This document shows positions 41,711 through 48,699 of a stretch of DNA of 59,055 nucleotides, piece after piece. The stretch's first letter is position 1, and each line of letters begins with the position of its first letter. The notes under the pieces are model-generated. The model was given only the letters and a program-made list of their open reading frames with translations, searched no databases and was not told the origin of the DNA. The DNA is taken from assembly GCA_015056175.1 (NCBI GenBank), contig SVGT01000008.1, positions 1-59,055 on the forward strand. The letters run 5' to 3'. This DNA is from Clostridiales bacterium (lineage in GTDB: Bacteria > Bacillota > Clostridia > Christensenellales > Aristaeellaceae). A program made the position numbers and the translations under genes.

Positions 41711-42328
41711 TTATCGGATAAAATTGGTATAGGCAGGGGGTTCCTTTTTCGGCATGCCAAACTGTTCCTTGCCAAGGGCGATGCTCTTGATGAGGAAGGC
41801 CATGTTGCAGGCCAATTGGCGCACCACCATCATGCCCTCCTGATCCTCCGCAGCCTCGCCCGGCGCGCCGCCGTGGATGCTGTTCCAGTACCGGCTGGAC
41901 GCCACCGGCATGCCGGAAATGGTGAAATATTTGTTCAGCTGGTCGAAGGTGGCGGAAAGTCCGCCGCGGCGCGCCGCCACCACGCAGGCGCCCACCTTCA
42001 TGGATTTATCGAACCGGGTGGAGTAAAAGAGCCGGTCCAGGAAGGAGGTCAGCGTGCCGTTGGCGGAGGCGTAGTACACAGGGCTGCCCACCACCAGACC
42101 GTCGCATGCCTCAAACAGTTTTGCGGCCTCGTTCACCGCATCGTCCATCACGCATTTACCCAGTTTCCGGCAGCCGCCGCAGGCAATGCAGCCGGGCAGG
42201 GGCTTATTGCCCACATGGAGATACATGACCTCCACGCCCTCTTCCAAAAACACCTTTTCCATTTCACGCAGCGCCAGGGCGGTATTGCCGCTGGCCTTGG
42301 GGCTGCCGTTCACCAATAAAACCTTCAT
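41711..42328 (-). CDS. Flavodoxin-like FMN-binding oxidoreductase
   Basis: 205 residues. FMN phosphate loop near the N-terminus (VNGSPKASGNTALALREM), PLPGCIACGGCRKLGKC with three cysteines, and VVGSPVYYASANGTLTSFLDRLF typify the flavodoxin-like NAD(P)H-dependent FMN reductases. The cysteine-rich loop is common in clostridial members and may bind iron or act in electron transfer. It lies between the GH127 and aldo-keto reductase genes and may pass electrons to the latter. 18-base gap upstream. Confidence 0.85.
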   Translation of the reverse strand: MKVLLVNGSPKASGNTALALREMEKVFLEEGVEVMYLHVGNKPLPGCIACGGCRKLGKCVMDDAVNEAAKLFEACDGLVVGSPVYYASANGTLTSFLDRLFYSTRFDKSMKVGACVVAARRGGLSATFDQLNKYFTISGMPVASSRYWNSIHGGAPGEAAEDQEGMMVVRQLACNMAFLIKSIALGKEQFGMPKKEPPAYTNFIR

Positions 42329-42346
42329 CTTCTTTTCCTTTCTGCT

Positions 42347-44254
42347 TTACGCTTTGCCCATCCACACGCGCATCTGGTTTTCGCCCCGGTTGCCCCAGAG
42401 ATAATAGGGCACCGCATACGCCTTGCAGGGGGTACATGCCGGCGCTTCATCGGTGTACAGCGCCTCCGTATCCGCCATGCGCAGGGCGCCGACCTCCAGC
42501 TTGACGGTATCCCTGACCAGCCCGTCGCTGAACCTTTCCTCCCGGATCTCGCCCCTGGGATCCAGCAGCAGATCCACCACGTTTCCGCCGTTATCTATGC
42601 CCTCAAAGCAATAGACCAGCGGGCCGCGCATCAGGCACACCATGCCCGTCAGATCCGGCACCCGGGGCGAGGGATACACAAAGCGGGGCTTTTCGTGCAA
42701 CACCAGCATCACCTGATCGCCGTCCGCAAGGCGCAGATACACATAGCCGTCCCGGACGGGCGCTTCCGTATTTTTTCCGTTCACGGTGAGGGTAAATGCT
42801 TTCACCCTGCCCGGGATGCGGACAGCCACGCGGCCGCCCTTTTCCACCTGATAGCGGACGGTAAAGCCGTAGGGATAGTCCGTTTCGCAGTGAAGCGCCA
42901 CGCCGTTTTTGAACTGCACGTCGCCCTGGGCGTACAGATGGCAGTAGGCGGTATCCGCGCTTTCACCGTAAGCGTACATGCCAAAGGAGGTGATGAGCCG
43001 CGCCACATTGGGCGGGCAGCAGGCGCAGGCGTACCAGGCGGGCCGCTGGGTTTTGACGTGGCGGTGGGTCTTGGCCCTATCCGCAATGCCGGGCACCACT
43101 TCCAGAGGATTGACGTAGAAAAACTTTTGTCCGTCCGCCTGCATGCCGCTGAGCACGGTATTGTAAAAGGCCAGTTCCATCACGTCCGCATACTGCCCCT
43201 TCACTTCCCACTCCAGCATGCGGGACGCAAACATCATCAGCCCGATGGAGGCGCAGGTCTCGGCATAGGCCGTATCGCCCGGCAGATCGTAATCCACGGA
43301 GAAGGCCTCGCCCAGCACCGTGGAGCCGATGCCGCCCGTCACATACATCTGCCGCGCGGTGACGCTCTGCCACAGCGTGCGGCAGGCGTCCATCAGCGTT
43401 GCATCGCCGCACTGGGAGGCCATATCCGCCATGGCGGTGTACAGGTACATGGCGCGCACCGAGTGGCCCCGGGCGTCCTTCTGCTGCCGGACCGGCGCCG
43501 CGCTCTGCTGATATTCCGGATCCCGTCCGTCGCTGCCCCACACCGTCCAGGTGCGCTTGAGGCGCTCCTTGCGGTAATAATCCGGGTCCACGCCGCGGAT
43601 ATCGATAAAATGGCCGGATAGCTGCAGCCATTTTTCATTGCCCGTCAGGCGGTACATTTTGATGAGCGCCAGTTCCACCTCCGGGTGGCCGGGATAGCCG
43701 GGATGGGCGTTTTGCACAAACACGTCGTAGATATGGGCGGCATTACGCTCCATCACGTCCAGCAGCGTGCGCTTGCCGGTAGCCTCATAATACGCACAGG
43801 CCGCTTCCATCATATGACCGGCGCAGTAGAGCTCATGCCCCTCCAGCAAATTCTCCCAGCGCTTTTCCCGATCCTTGACGGTATAATAGGTGTTGAGATA
43901 TCCGTCCACATCCTGCGCCGCCGCGATATGATCAATCAGCGCGTCCGCCGTTTTTTCCAGTTCGGGATCGGAATGCAGCGCCAGCGAATAGGCCGCCGCC
44001 TCCAGCCATTTGGCGGCGTCGCTGTCCTGAAACACCATGCCGTAAAAGCCGTCGCCTGCATCCTCGCCCCGCAGCGCGCGGCCCGTGTTGATAAAATTCT
44101 GCACCACATGGCTTTTTTCCACGCCGGGCGCGCGGTCGCACAGCACCTCGTACTGATAGGGGATCATCTTTTCCCGGATCAGGTCCTGATACTGCGCCAC
44201 AAACCCGCCCCGGGGACGGAACTGCCGGATGCCGATCTGGCTCTGGATTTTCAT
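42347..44254 (-). CDS. GH127 beta-L-arabinofuranosidase
   Basis: 635 residues; the ATG at 44254 is chosen because AAGGAG lies before it, seven codons into the longer frame. GH127 enzymes remove beta-L-arabinofuranosyl units using a zinc-bound cysteine nucleophile. The segment PAWYACACCPPNVARLITSFG carries the family's CC pair, and the active-site glutamate is expected near ADVMELAFYNTVLSG. No signal peptide: cytoplasmic, on imported arabinosides. First gene of an operon with flavodoxin, aldo-keto reductase and a ribbon-helix-helix protein. Confidence 0.88.
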   Translation of the reverse strand: MKIQSQIGIRQFRPRGGFVAQYQDLIREKMIPYQYEVLCDRAPGVEKSHVVQNFINTGRALRGEDAGDGFYGMVFQDSDAAKWLEAAAYSLALHSDPELEKTADALIDHIAAAQDVDGYLNTYYTVKDREKRWENLLEGHELYCAGHMMEAACAYYEATGKRTLLDVMERNAAHIYDVFVQNAHPGYPGHPEVELALIKMYRLTGNEKWLQLSGHFIDIRGVDPDYYRKERLKRTWTVWGSDGRDPEYQQSAAPVRQQKDARGHSVRAMYLYTAMADMASQCGDATLMDACRTLWQSVTARQMYVTGGIGSTVLGEAFSVDYDLPGDTAYAETCASIGLMMFASRMLEWEVKGQYADVMELAFYNTVLSGMQADGQKFFYVNPLEVVPGIADRAKTHRHVKTQRPAWYACACCPPNVARLITSFGMYAYGESADTAYCHLYAQGDVQFKNGVALHCETDYPYGFTVRYQVEKGGRVAVRIPGRVKAFTLTVNGKNTEAPVRDGYVYLRLADGDQVMLVLHEKPRFVYPSPRVPDLTGMVCLMRGPLVYCFEGIDNGGNVVDLLLDPRGEIREERFSDGLVRDTVKLEVGALRMADTEALYTDEAPACTPCKAYAVPYYLWGNRGENQMRVWMGKA

Positions 44255-44289
44255 ACACAAAAGCTCCTTATTCATCTTTTCCTGTCCTC

Positions 44290-44319
44290 ATTATATATGC
44301 AAAGGAAAACGTTCGTCAA
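44290..44319 (-). promoter_or_regulatory. Promoter of the GH127 operon
   Basis: On the minus strand TTGACG (44319-44314), 18 bases, TATAAT (44295-44290). AACGTTTTC in the spacer resembles the core of LacI/CcpA-type sites but is not a full match. Confidence 0.7.
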
Positions 44320-44331
44320 CAGCGGCAAGCA

Positions 44332-44366
44332 AAAACGGAGCCCGCACAGCACGGACTCCGCATTTT
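44332..44366. terminator. Bidirectional hairpin
   Basis: CGGAGcCCG pairs with CGGactCCG, with A/T-rich runs on both sides (AAAAA upstream, ATTTTTT downstream). It insulates the GH127 promoter from the tRNA. Confidence 0.55.
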
Positions 44367-44373
44367 TTGCAAT

Positions 44374-44416
44374 AAAAAATCACCACCGGGGATCTATGTG
44401 AACACCAGATGGTGAT
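44374..44416 (-). terminator. tRNA-Ala terminator
   Basis: On the minus strand, two bases after the tRNA CCA end, ATCACC pairs with GGTGAT (with further GGTG), followed by TTTTTT. Confidence 0.7.
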
Positions 44417-44417
44417 A

Positions 44418-44493
44418 TGGTGGAGCATAGGAGATTCGAACTCCTGACCCCCACACTGCCAGTGTGGTGCGCTACCAGCTGCGCTAATGCCCC
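44418..44493 (-). tRNA. tRNA-Ala (anticodon GGC)
   Basis: 76 bases with encoded CCA. The seven-base anticodon loop is CTGGCAG, so the anticodon is GGC, reading GCC and GCU. The acceptor stem GGGGCAT/ATGCTCC has the G3:U70 wobble that defines alanine identity, and the discriminator is A. It can bind the T-box leader at 26432, whose specifier is GCC. Confidence 0.95.
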
Positions 44494-44519
44494 ATACCGC
44501 TGCCTTGACAGCGAAAATG

Positions 44520-44548
44520 ATTATAGCACAGCTTTCGCGCTTTGTAAA
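44520..44548 (-). promoter_or_regulatory. Promoter of tRNA-Ala
   Basis: On the minus strand TTTACA (44548-44543), 17 bases, TGC-TATAAT (-10 at 44525-44520). Confidence 0.85.
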
Positions 44549-44624
44549 TAGTTTTTATGAAATTTTTTTATTTTTTTGTTTGCAGCACAGCCTGTTTCCC
44601 TGTCCTGAGCACACGCGCGCCGGC

Positions 44625-45089
44625 TTATACCCCCTGCGCGGCAAGCAGCCTGTCGATCTCGCTGCCCAGCGCCGCTTTCAGTGCTTTCAGTTTTTCTGCG
44701 TCCGGACGGAAGGCCGGGTCGTGCAGCGCCTTGCCCAATTGCCACACGGGGCCGGGGGCAGGCGTATCGCCCTCCCGGCGGGGGAAAATGTGCCAGTGCA
44801 TGTGCACCGCTTTACCCACGCCAAGCAATGCGTAATTCAGCTTGTCCGGATGGAAGGCATGATCCACCGCCTCCGCCACCAGCGCCATATCGCTGAGGAA
44901 CTGCATTCTGTTTTCGGGGGTCAGGTGGTGCAGTTCGGTCTTGTGCTCCCGGCACAAAAGCAGCGCATAGCCTTCAAAGCGCTGCACGTCGCCCAGCACC
45001 ACATAGCCGCTTTTCAGTTCGCGGACAAAATAAGGGTTCTTTCCCTCCTGCGTCAAACGGATTCTTTCACACACGCCGCAATCGCACAT
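44625..45089 (-). CDS. HIT-family protein
   Basis: 154 residues. The histidine triad is HMHWHIFPR near residue 100 (HxHxH), and the N-terminus has CDCGVC, which may bind zinc as in several clostridial members. HIT proteins hydrolyse or transfer nucleotidyl groups from dinucleoside polyphosphates or AMP derivatives. The middle (LCREHKTELHHLTPENRMQFL) is the standard family helix. Own promoter (45120-45148). RBS GGAGG five bases before the ATG. Confidence 0.9.
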   Translation of the reverse strand: MCDCGVCERIRLTQEGKNPYFVRELKSGYVVLGDVQRFEGYALLLCREHKTELHHLTPENRMQFLSDMALVAEAVDHAFHPDKLNYALLGVGKAVHMHWHIFPRREGDTPAPGPVWQLGKALHDPAFRPDAEKLKALKAALGSEIDRLLAAQGV

Positions 45090-45119
45090 TTTTGCCTCCG
45101 CATTTTTTGTTTTTTCTTT

Positions 45120-45148
45120 ATTCTACAATTGGTTGCAGGCAAAGTCAA
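45120..45148 (-). promoter_or_regulatory. Promoter of the HIT gene
   Basis: On the minus strand TTGACT (45148-45143), 17 bases, TAGAAT (45125-45120). Confidence 0.8.
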
Positions 45149-45184
45149 CTTCCGTATTTTGCCTGTATTTCTTGCCCGAACGAA

Positions 45185-45213
45185 TTGACAGTCCGTTTTA
45201 CCGATGCTATACT
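45185..45213 (+). promoter_or_regulatory. Promoter of the ECF transporter gene
   Basis: TTGACA (45185-45190), 17 bases, TGC-TATACT (-10 at 45208-45213): a near-consensus promoter with extended -10. The leader is only about 30 bases and has no riboswitch. Confidence 0.88.
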
Positions 45214-45242
45214 GCAGCCGACACCAAAGGTTGGAGGTATGT

Positions 45243-45749
45243 ATGAACCGCTCCCGCTTGCAGACATGGACCCTGACCGGCATTTTTGCCGCCCTGATCG
45301 CCATTGCCACATTGCTTGTCCAGATCCCCCTCCCCGCCACCGGCGGCTATGCCAACGCAGGCGACGGCGTGATCCTGACCTGCGCATTTATCCTGGCTCC
45401 CCTTCCCGCCGCACTGGCAGCGGGCGTGGGCAGCGCGCTGGCCGATCTGATCCTGGGCTACGTGGTCTACGCGCCCGCCACGCTCCTCATCAAGGGCGGC
45501 ATGGCGCTTACGGCGGCTATTCTGTTCCGCCGGATGGCAAAGGCTCCCTCTCACGCCCGTTATCTCATCCCCGCCATCCCGGCGGAAGGGATCATGGTGC
45601 TGGGGTACCTTGTGTACGAGGCCTTCGTGCTGGGCCTGCACAGCGCCGCACTGGGCAGCGTAATGGGAAACGTGGGTCAGGGGATTGTGGGCATTTTGAT
45701 CGCCTGCGCCATCACCCCGCTGCTCAAAAGAATCAAAGCGTTTATGTGA
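45243..45749 (+). CDS. ECF transporter substrate-binding (S) component
   Basis: 168 residues; ATG at 45243, RBS TTGGAGG; an in-frame upstream ATG at 45204 is inside the promoter. Five or six membrane helices and the ECF-S pattern GGYANAGDGVILTCAFILAPLPAALAAGVGSALADLILGY. This ANAGDG-ADLILGY arrangement resembles S components for vitamins or pyrimidine precursors (such as HmpT or PanT), but the ligand is not determined. The AAT energising module is elsewhere. Confidence 0.85.
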   Translation: MNRSRLQTWTLTGIFAALIAIATLLVQIPLPATGGYANAGDGVILTCAFILAPLPAALAAGVGSALADLILGYVVYAPATLLIKGGMALTAAILFRRMAKAPSHARYLIPAIPAEGIMVLGYLVYEAFVLGLHSAALGSVMGNVGQGIVGILIACAITPLLKRIKAFM

Positions 45750-45755
45750 AAAAGC

Positions 45756-45785
45756 AAAAAGCCTCCCTGTCCGGGAGGCTTTTTT
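45756..45785. terminator. Bidirectional terminator
   Basis: AAAAAGCCTCCC (45756-45767) pairs with GGGAGGCTTTTTT (45773-45785). Confidence 0.88.
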
Positions 45786-45787
45786 GA

Positions 45788-46981
45788 TCACCAGGTCGCG
45801 CAGGCGTCCTGATAGAACTGATTCATTTCTTCCTTGGTGGGGAAATTGGCCACGTACATCTGGTTGCCCATGGCGCCGGATAGCGCATCCGGGATGCGGC
45901 TGACCATGCGCATCTGCGCGGCATACTTACCGATCAATTCATCATGACCCATCTTGAAGTTCTTGCCGTCGCGGCGGCCGGCAAAGGCGCAGAAATTCTT
46001 TTCGCCGCAGGCCTTGAGGGTGCTGTCAAAGGCGATCATATCGGCGTAGATCTTGTACACGTCGGTGGCGTTGGCAAAGTTCATCATATCGGGAGAGAAG
46101 CCGCCGCAGGGACGCATGTTTACTTCCAGGGCCACCACGTCGCCCTTCTTGCCCATGTGGGGATGATCGGCGGTGAGGCGGAAGAACTCAAAGTGCACAA
46201 AGCGGTTCTTCACCCCGAAGGACTTGACCGTGGCGCGGCCCGCCTTGCGGGTATCCTCGGGCAGCTCGTTTACGATGTAGTAGATGGAGTTGTCGTTGTT
46301 GTTGACCACGTCCATGATGGAGTTGGGGGTCACGTTGCCCGTTTCAAAGATGGGTTCGCCCTTGCTGTCGATGATGGCGTCATAGCTGTTCACCTCAGCG
46401 GTGATGAACTCTTCCATGATGTAGCTGACGTGCTCTTCCTTTTCCGCCAGGAAGCCTTCAAGATCCGCATCGCTCCTGAGCTTGTAGGTGTTGCTGGCGC
46501 CCACGCCGTTATCGGGCTTGACGATGACGGGATAGCCCACCTTAGCGATGAACGTTTTGCAGTTTTCAAGATCGTCCACAATGTGGTAACGGGCAGTCCT
46601 GATGCCCACGGCCTCGTAATAGGGCTTCATCTTGCTCTTGTACTTGATGCGCTCCATATCGGAGGACTGGAAGCCGCTCTGAATGTTGAAATCGGTGCGC
46701 AGCATGGCGTCCCTTTCCAGCCAGTATTCGTTGTTGCTCTCCAGCCAGTCGATGCGGCCGTACTTGCTGATGAAGAAGGCCACGGCACGGTACACTTCGT
46801 CATAATTCTCCATGGAATTGACCTTGTAGTACTCATGCAGGCTGTCCTTGAGTTCGGGCATCAGGGTATCGTAGCTTTGATCGCCCACGCCCAGCACGCG
46901 AAGGCCGTTGTCCTTCAAATGCTTGCAGAACTGCCAGTAGTTGGTGGGGAAATTGGGGGAAATGAACACGAAGTTTTTCAT
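45788..46981 (-). CDS. ATP-grasp carboxylate-amine ligase-like protein
   Basis: 397 residues. N-terminal Rossmann-like preATP-grasp part (MKNFVFISPNFPTNYWQFC), then the ATP-grasp core: YPVIVKPDNGVGASNTYKL (ATP lysine and glycine loop), YIMEEFITAEVNSYDAI (adenine-binding strand), and VVALEVNMRPCGGFSPDMM with the Glu-Asn magnesium ligands. The family joins a carboxylate to an amine or thiol through an acylphosphate. Substrates unknown. Third gene of an operon with two esterases; 25 bases downstream of the second. Confidence 0.85.
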   Translation of the reverse strand: MKNFVFISPNFPTNYWQFCKHLKDNGLRVLGVGDQSYDTLMPELKDSLHEYYKVNSMENYDEVYRAVAFFISKYGRIDWLESNNEYWLERDAMLRTDFNIQSGFQSSDMERIKYKSKMKPYYEAVGIRTARYHIVDDLENCKTFIAKVGYPVIVKPDNGVGASNTYKLRSDADLEGFLAEKEEHVSYIMEEFITAEVNSYDAIIDSKGEPIFETGNVTPNSIMDVVNNNDNSIYYIVNELPEDTRKAGRATVKSFGVKNRFVHFEFFRLTADHPHMGKKGDVVALEVNMRPCGGFSPDMMNFANATDVYKIYADMIAFDSTLKACGEKNFCAFAGRRDGKNFKMGHDELIGKYAAQMRMVSRIPDALSGAMGNQMYVANFPTKEEMNQFYQDACATW

Positions 46982-47006
46982 TTTTAATCGCCTCTATATG
47001 TAAAAT

Positions 47007-47753
47007 TTACAGGATATGCGGAATGTGATAGGCGCACTGTTTGTACCACCAGTCCCAGTCATGGGCAACGTCATGGCCCCAGATATCAAACCACACGTTG
47101 ATGCCCTTCTGCTCGCACAATTCCTTCAGCCGGAAGGTGCTTTCGGGCTTTTCCCAGGCGCCCTGACCCACCACGATGACGGCCCTGTGGCTGTTGTACA
47201 TGGGGATGTAGGGATGGTCGCAGGGCAGATCGCGCATATAATCCACCGGGCTGTTGCGGTACACTTCCTCGTCCATATAGCCGGGGAAGCCGTAGTCCGC
47301 GGTAAAGATGCCGCTGAGGGCCAAGAGGCCGTCAAAGATCTCCGGAAAGCGGAAGAACAGATTGGCCGCATGGGTGGCGCCCAGGCTGCAGCCAAAGGGC
47401 ACGATGCCTGTGTTGCCCTGCCAGCCGTTGCGCTCGTTTGTCACGTTGCGAATGAAGGGCGCCACTTCGTTTGTGATGTAGCGCACCCAGGCTTCATGGC
47501 GGCGGATGCGGGAGTAGGCGTCGTACGTTGCGGAGTAGGTTTCCTTGTCCATGGTATCGATACCGAACACCATGCACTCCCCGTTTTCGATCCAGGGCGC
47601 CCACACGTCCGTCATCCTATAGTTTTCAAAGTCAAAAAAGCGGCCGTCCTGACAGGGGATGAACAGCACGGGGCGTCCGCTGTGGCCCCACACCTTGATT
47701 TCCATATCCCGGCCCAGGGACGGGCTGTACCACTTGGTATAGTAAGTCTGCAC
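47007..47753 (-). CDS. Alpha/beta-hydrolase esterase (S-formylglutathione hydrolase/YbbA-like)
   Basis: 248 residues. Nucleophile elbow FGCSLGATHA (Ser near residue 122) in a putative-esterase fold; the C-terminal Asp and His appear as WGHDVAHDWDWW. No signal peptide. The N-terminus (YYTKWYSPSLGRDMEIKVWG) fits the esterase families that cleave acyl esters of sugars or enterobactin. 12 bases separate it from the first esterase. The two are related in fold but not close paralogues. Probably de-esterifies an intermediate of the ATP-grasp pathway or an acylated oligosaccharide. Confidence 0.85.
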   Translation of the reverse strand: MQTYYTKWYSPSLGRDMEIKVWGHSGRPVLFIPCQDGRFFDFENYRMTDVWAPWIENGECMVFGIDTMDKETYSATYDAYSRIRRHEAWVRYITNEVAPFIRNVTNERNGWQGNTGIVPFGCSLGATHAANLFFRFPEIFDGLLALSGIFTADYGFPGYMDEEVYRNSPVDYMRDLPCDHPYIPMYNSHRAVIVVGQGAWEKPESTFRLKELCEQKGINVWFDIWGHDVAHDWDWWYKQCAYHIPHIL

Positions 47754-47765
47754 GTTGTTCCTCCG

Positions 47766-48527
47766 TTAATCGCGCTGATAGCTAAGCGTATTCATGAAAA
47801 AGGGGATTTGCTCCTCCCAGCAACTTTCGCAGTGATCGCCGTTGGGCACGATGCGGGAGGCGGTATATACGCCCTTGTCCATCAGTGTTTTGACGCAGGT
47901 GGAGAAGCATTCCCGCATAGCCTGATGGTTGCCCATCTCCCGGGAGCCGTAATCCAGATAGATGACGGTGTCCTCTTCCATCTTCTTTTTGCGGATGAGG
48001 CGCAGCATTTTATCCGGCTGCGTCCACAGCGAGGGCGAAAGGCAGGCGGCGCGGGAAAACACATGGTTGTATTCCACCGCGGCGTACAGGCTCATCAAAC
48101 CGCCCATACTGCTGCCCGCGATCCACGTATGCGCCCGCCCCGTCAGGGTGGGATATTTTTCGTTGATCAATGGCATGAGCACCTGGGTCATCCATTCCAT
48201 ATACTTTTTGCCCTTGCCCGGGATTTTGCCAAAGTGCTCATCCTCAAAGGTGAAGGGGGCGTATTCCTTCAGGCGGGCAAAGTTCTTGCCGTGGTTGCAC
48301 TCCACCGCCACCACGATCATGGCAGTGGACGTCTCCTCCATGTATTCCTTCATGCCCCAGCACTTGCCGTAGGTGGCGTCCGTATCAAAAAACACGTTGT
48401 GCCCGTCAAACATGTACAGCACCGGAAAGCGCATGCCCTCTTCGTAAAAATCCGGCACGTAGACATACACGTTGCGCTTCCTTTTGCCGGGCATGCCGGG
48501 CACCGTGACAGGCCATTTATCGATCAT
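47766..48527 (-). CDS. Alpha/beta-hydrolase esterase (Fes/YieL-like)
   Basis: 253 residues from the ATG at 48527, with TTGGAG upstream; a longer frame (from 48620) would start inside the promoter. Nucleophile elbow IAGSSMGGLMSLYAA (Ser near residue 138), catalytic Asp in LDYGSREM context and His in PNGDHCESCW. This is the esterase_D/enterochelin-esterase-like family, with acetylxylan esterases among its relatives. First gene of a three-gene operon. Confidence 0.85.
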   Translation of the reverse strand: MIDKWPVTVPGMPGKRKRNVYVYVPDFYEEGMRFPVLYMFDGHNVFFDTDATYGKCWGMKEYMEETSTAMIVVAVECNHGKNFARLKEYAPFTFEDEHFGKIPGKGKKYMEWMTQVLMPLINEKYPTLTGRAHTWIAGSSMGGLMSLYAAVEYNHVFSRAACLSPSLWTQPDKMLRLIRKKKMEEDTVIYLDYGSREMGNHQAMRECFSTCVKTLMDKGVYTASRIVPNGDHCESCWEEQIPFFMNTLSYQRD

Positions 48528-48586
48528 ACAGTCACTCCAATGCGGCAAAACTGCCGTATTCATCCATCCCTGGGACAGACCCAGAT

Positions 48587-48615
48587 ATTGTACCATAAAA
48601 ACGCCTCGTATACAA
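48587..48615 (-). promoter_or_regulatory. Promoter of the esterase/ATP-grasp operon
   Basis: On the minus strand TTGTAT (48615-48610), 17 bases, TGG-TACAAT (-10 at 48592-48587). It lies upstream of the ATG at 48527, which supports that start. Confidence 0.75.
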
Positions 48616-48644
48616 GGCAATCCCCGGTTTTACGCCGGATAGTA

Positions 48645-48680
48645 CGCGAAAAAAACAGCGGCAGTCCAAAGACTGCCGCC
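48645..48680 (-). terminator. Terminator of the CxxC-repeat gene
   Basis: On the minus strand GCGGCAGTC pairs with GACTGCCGC (perfect, 9 bp), followed by TGTTTTTTT. Confidence 0.85.
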
Positions 48681-48699
48681 GCATATCCTGTTTTTGCTG

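Noticed and set aside
45191-45242. Riboswitch before the ECF transporter gene
   Set aside because: The leader is only about 30 bases, too short for any riboswitch class I know.
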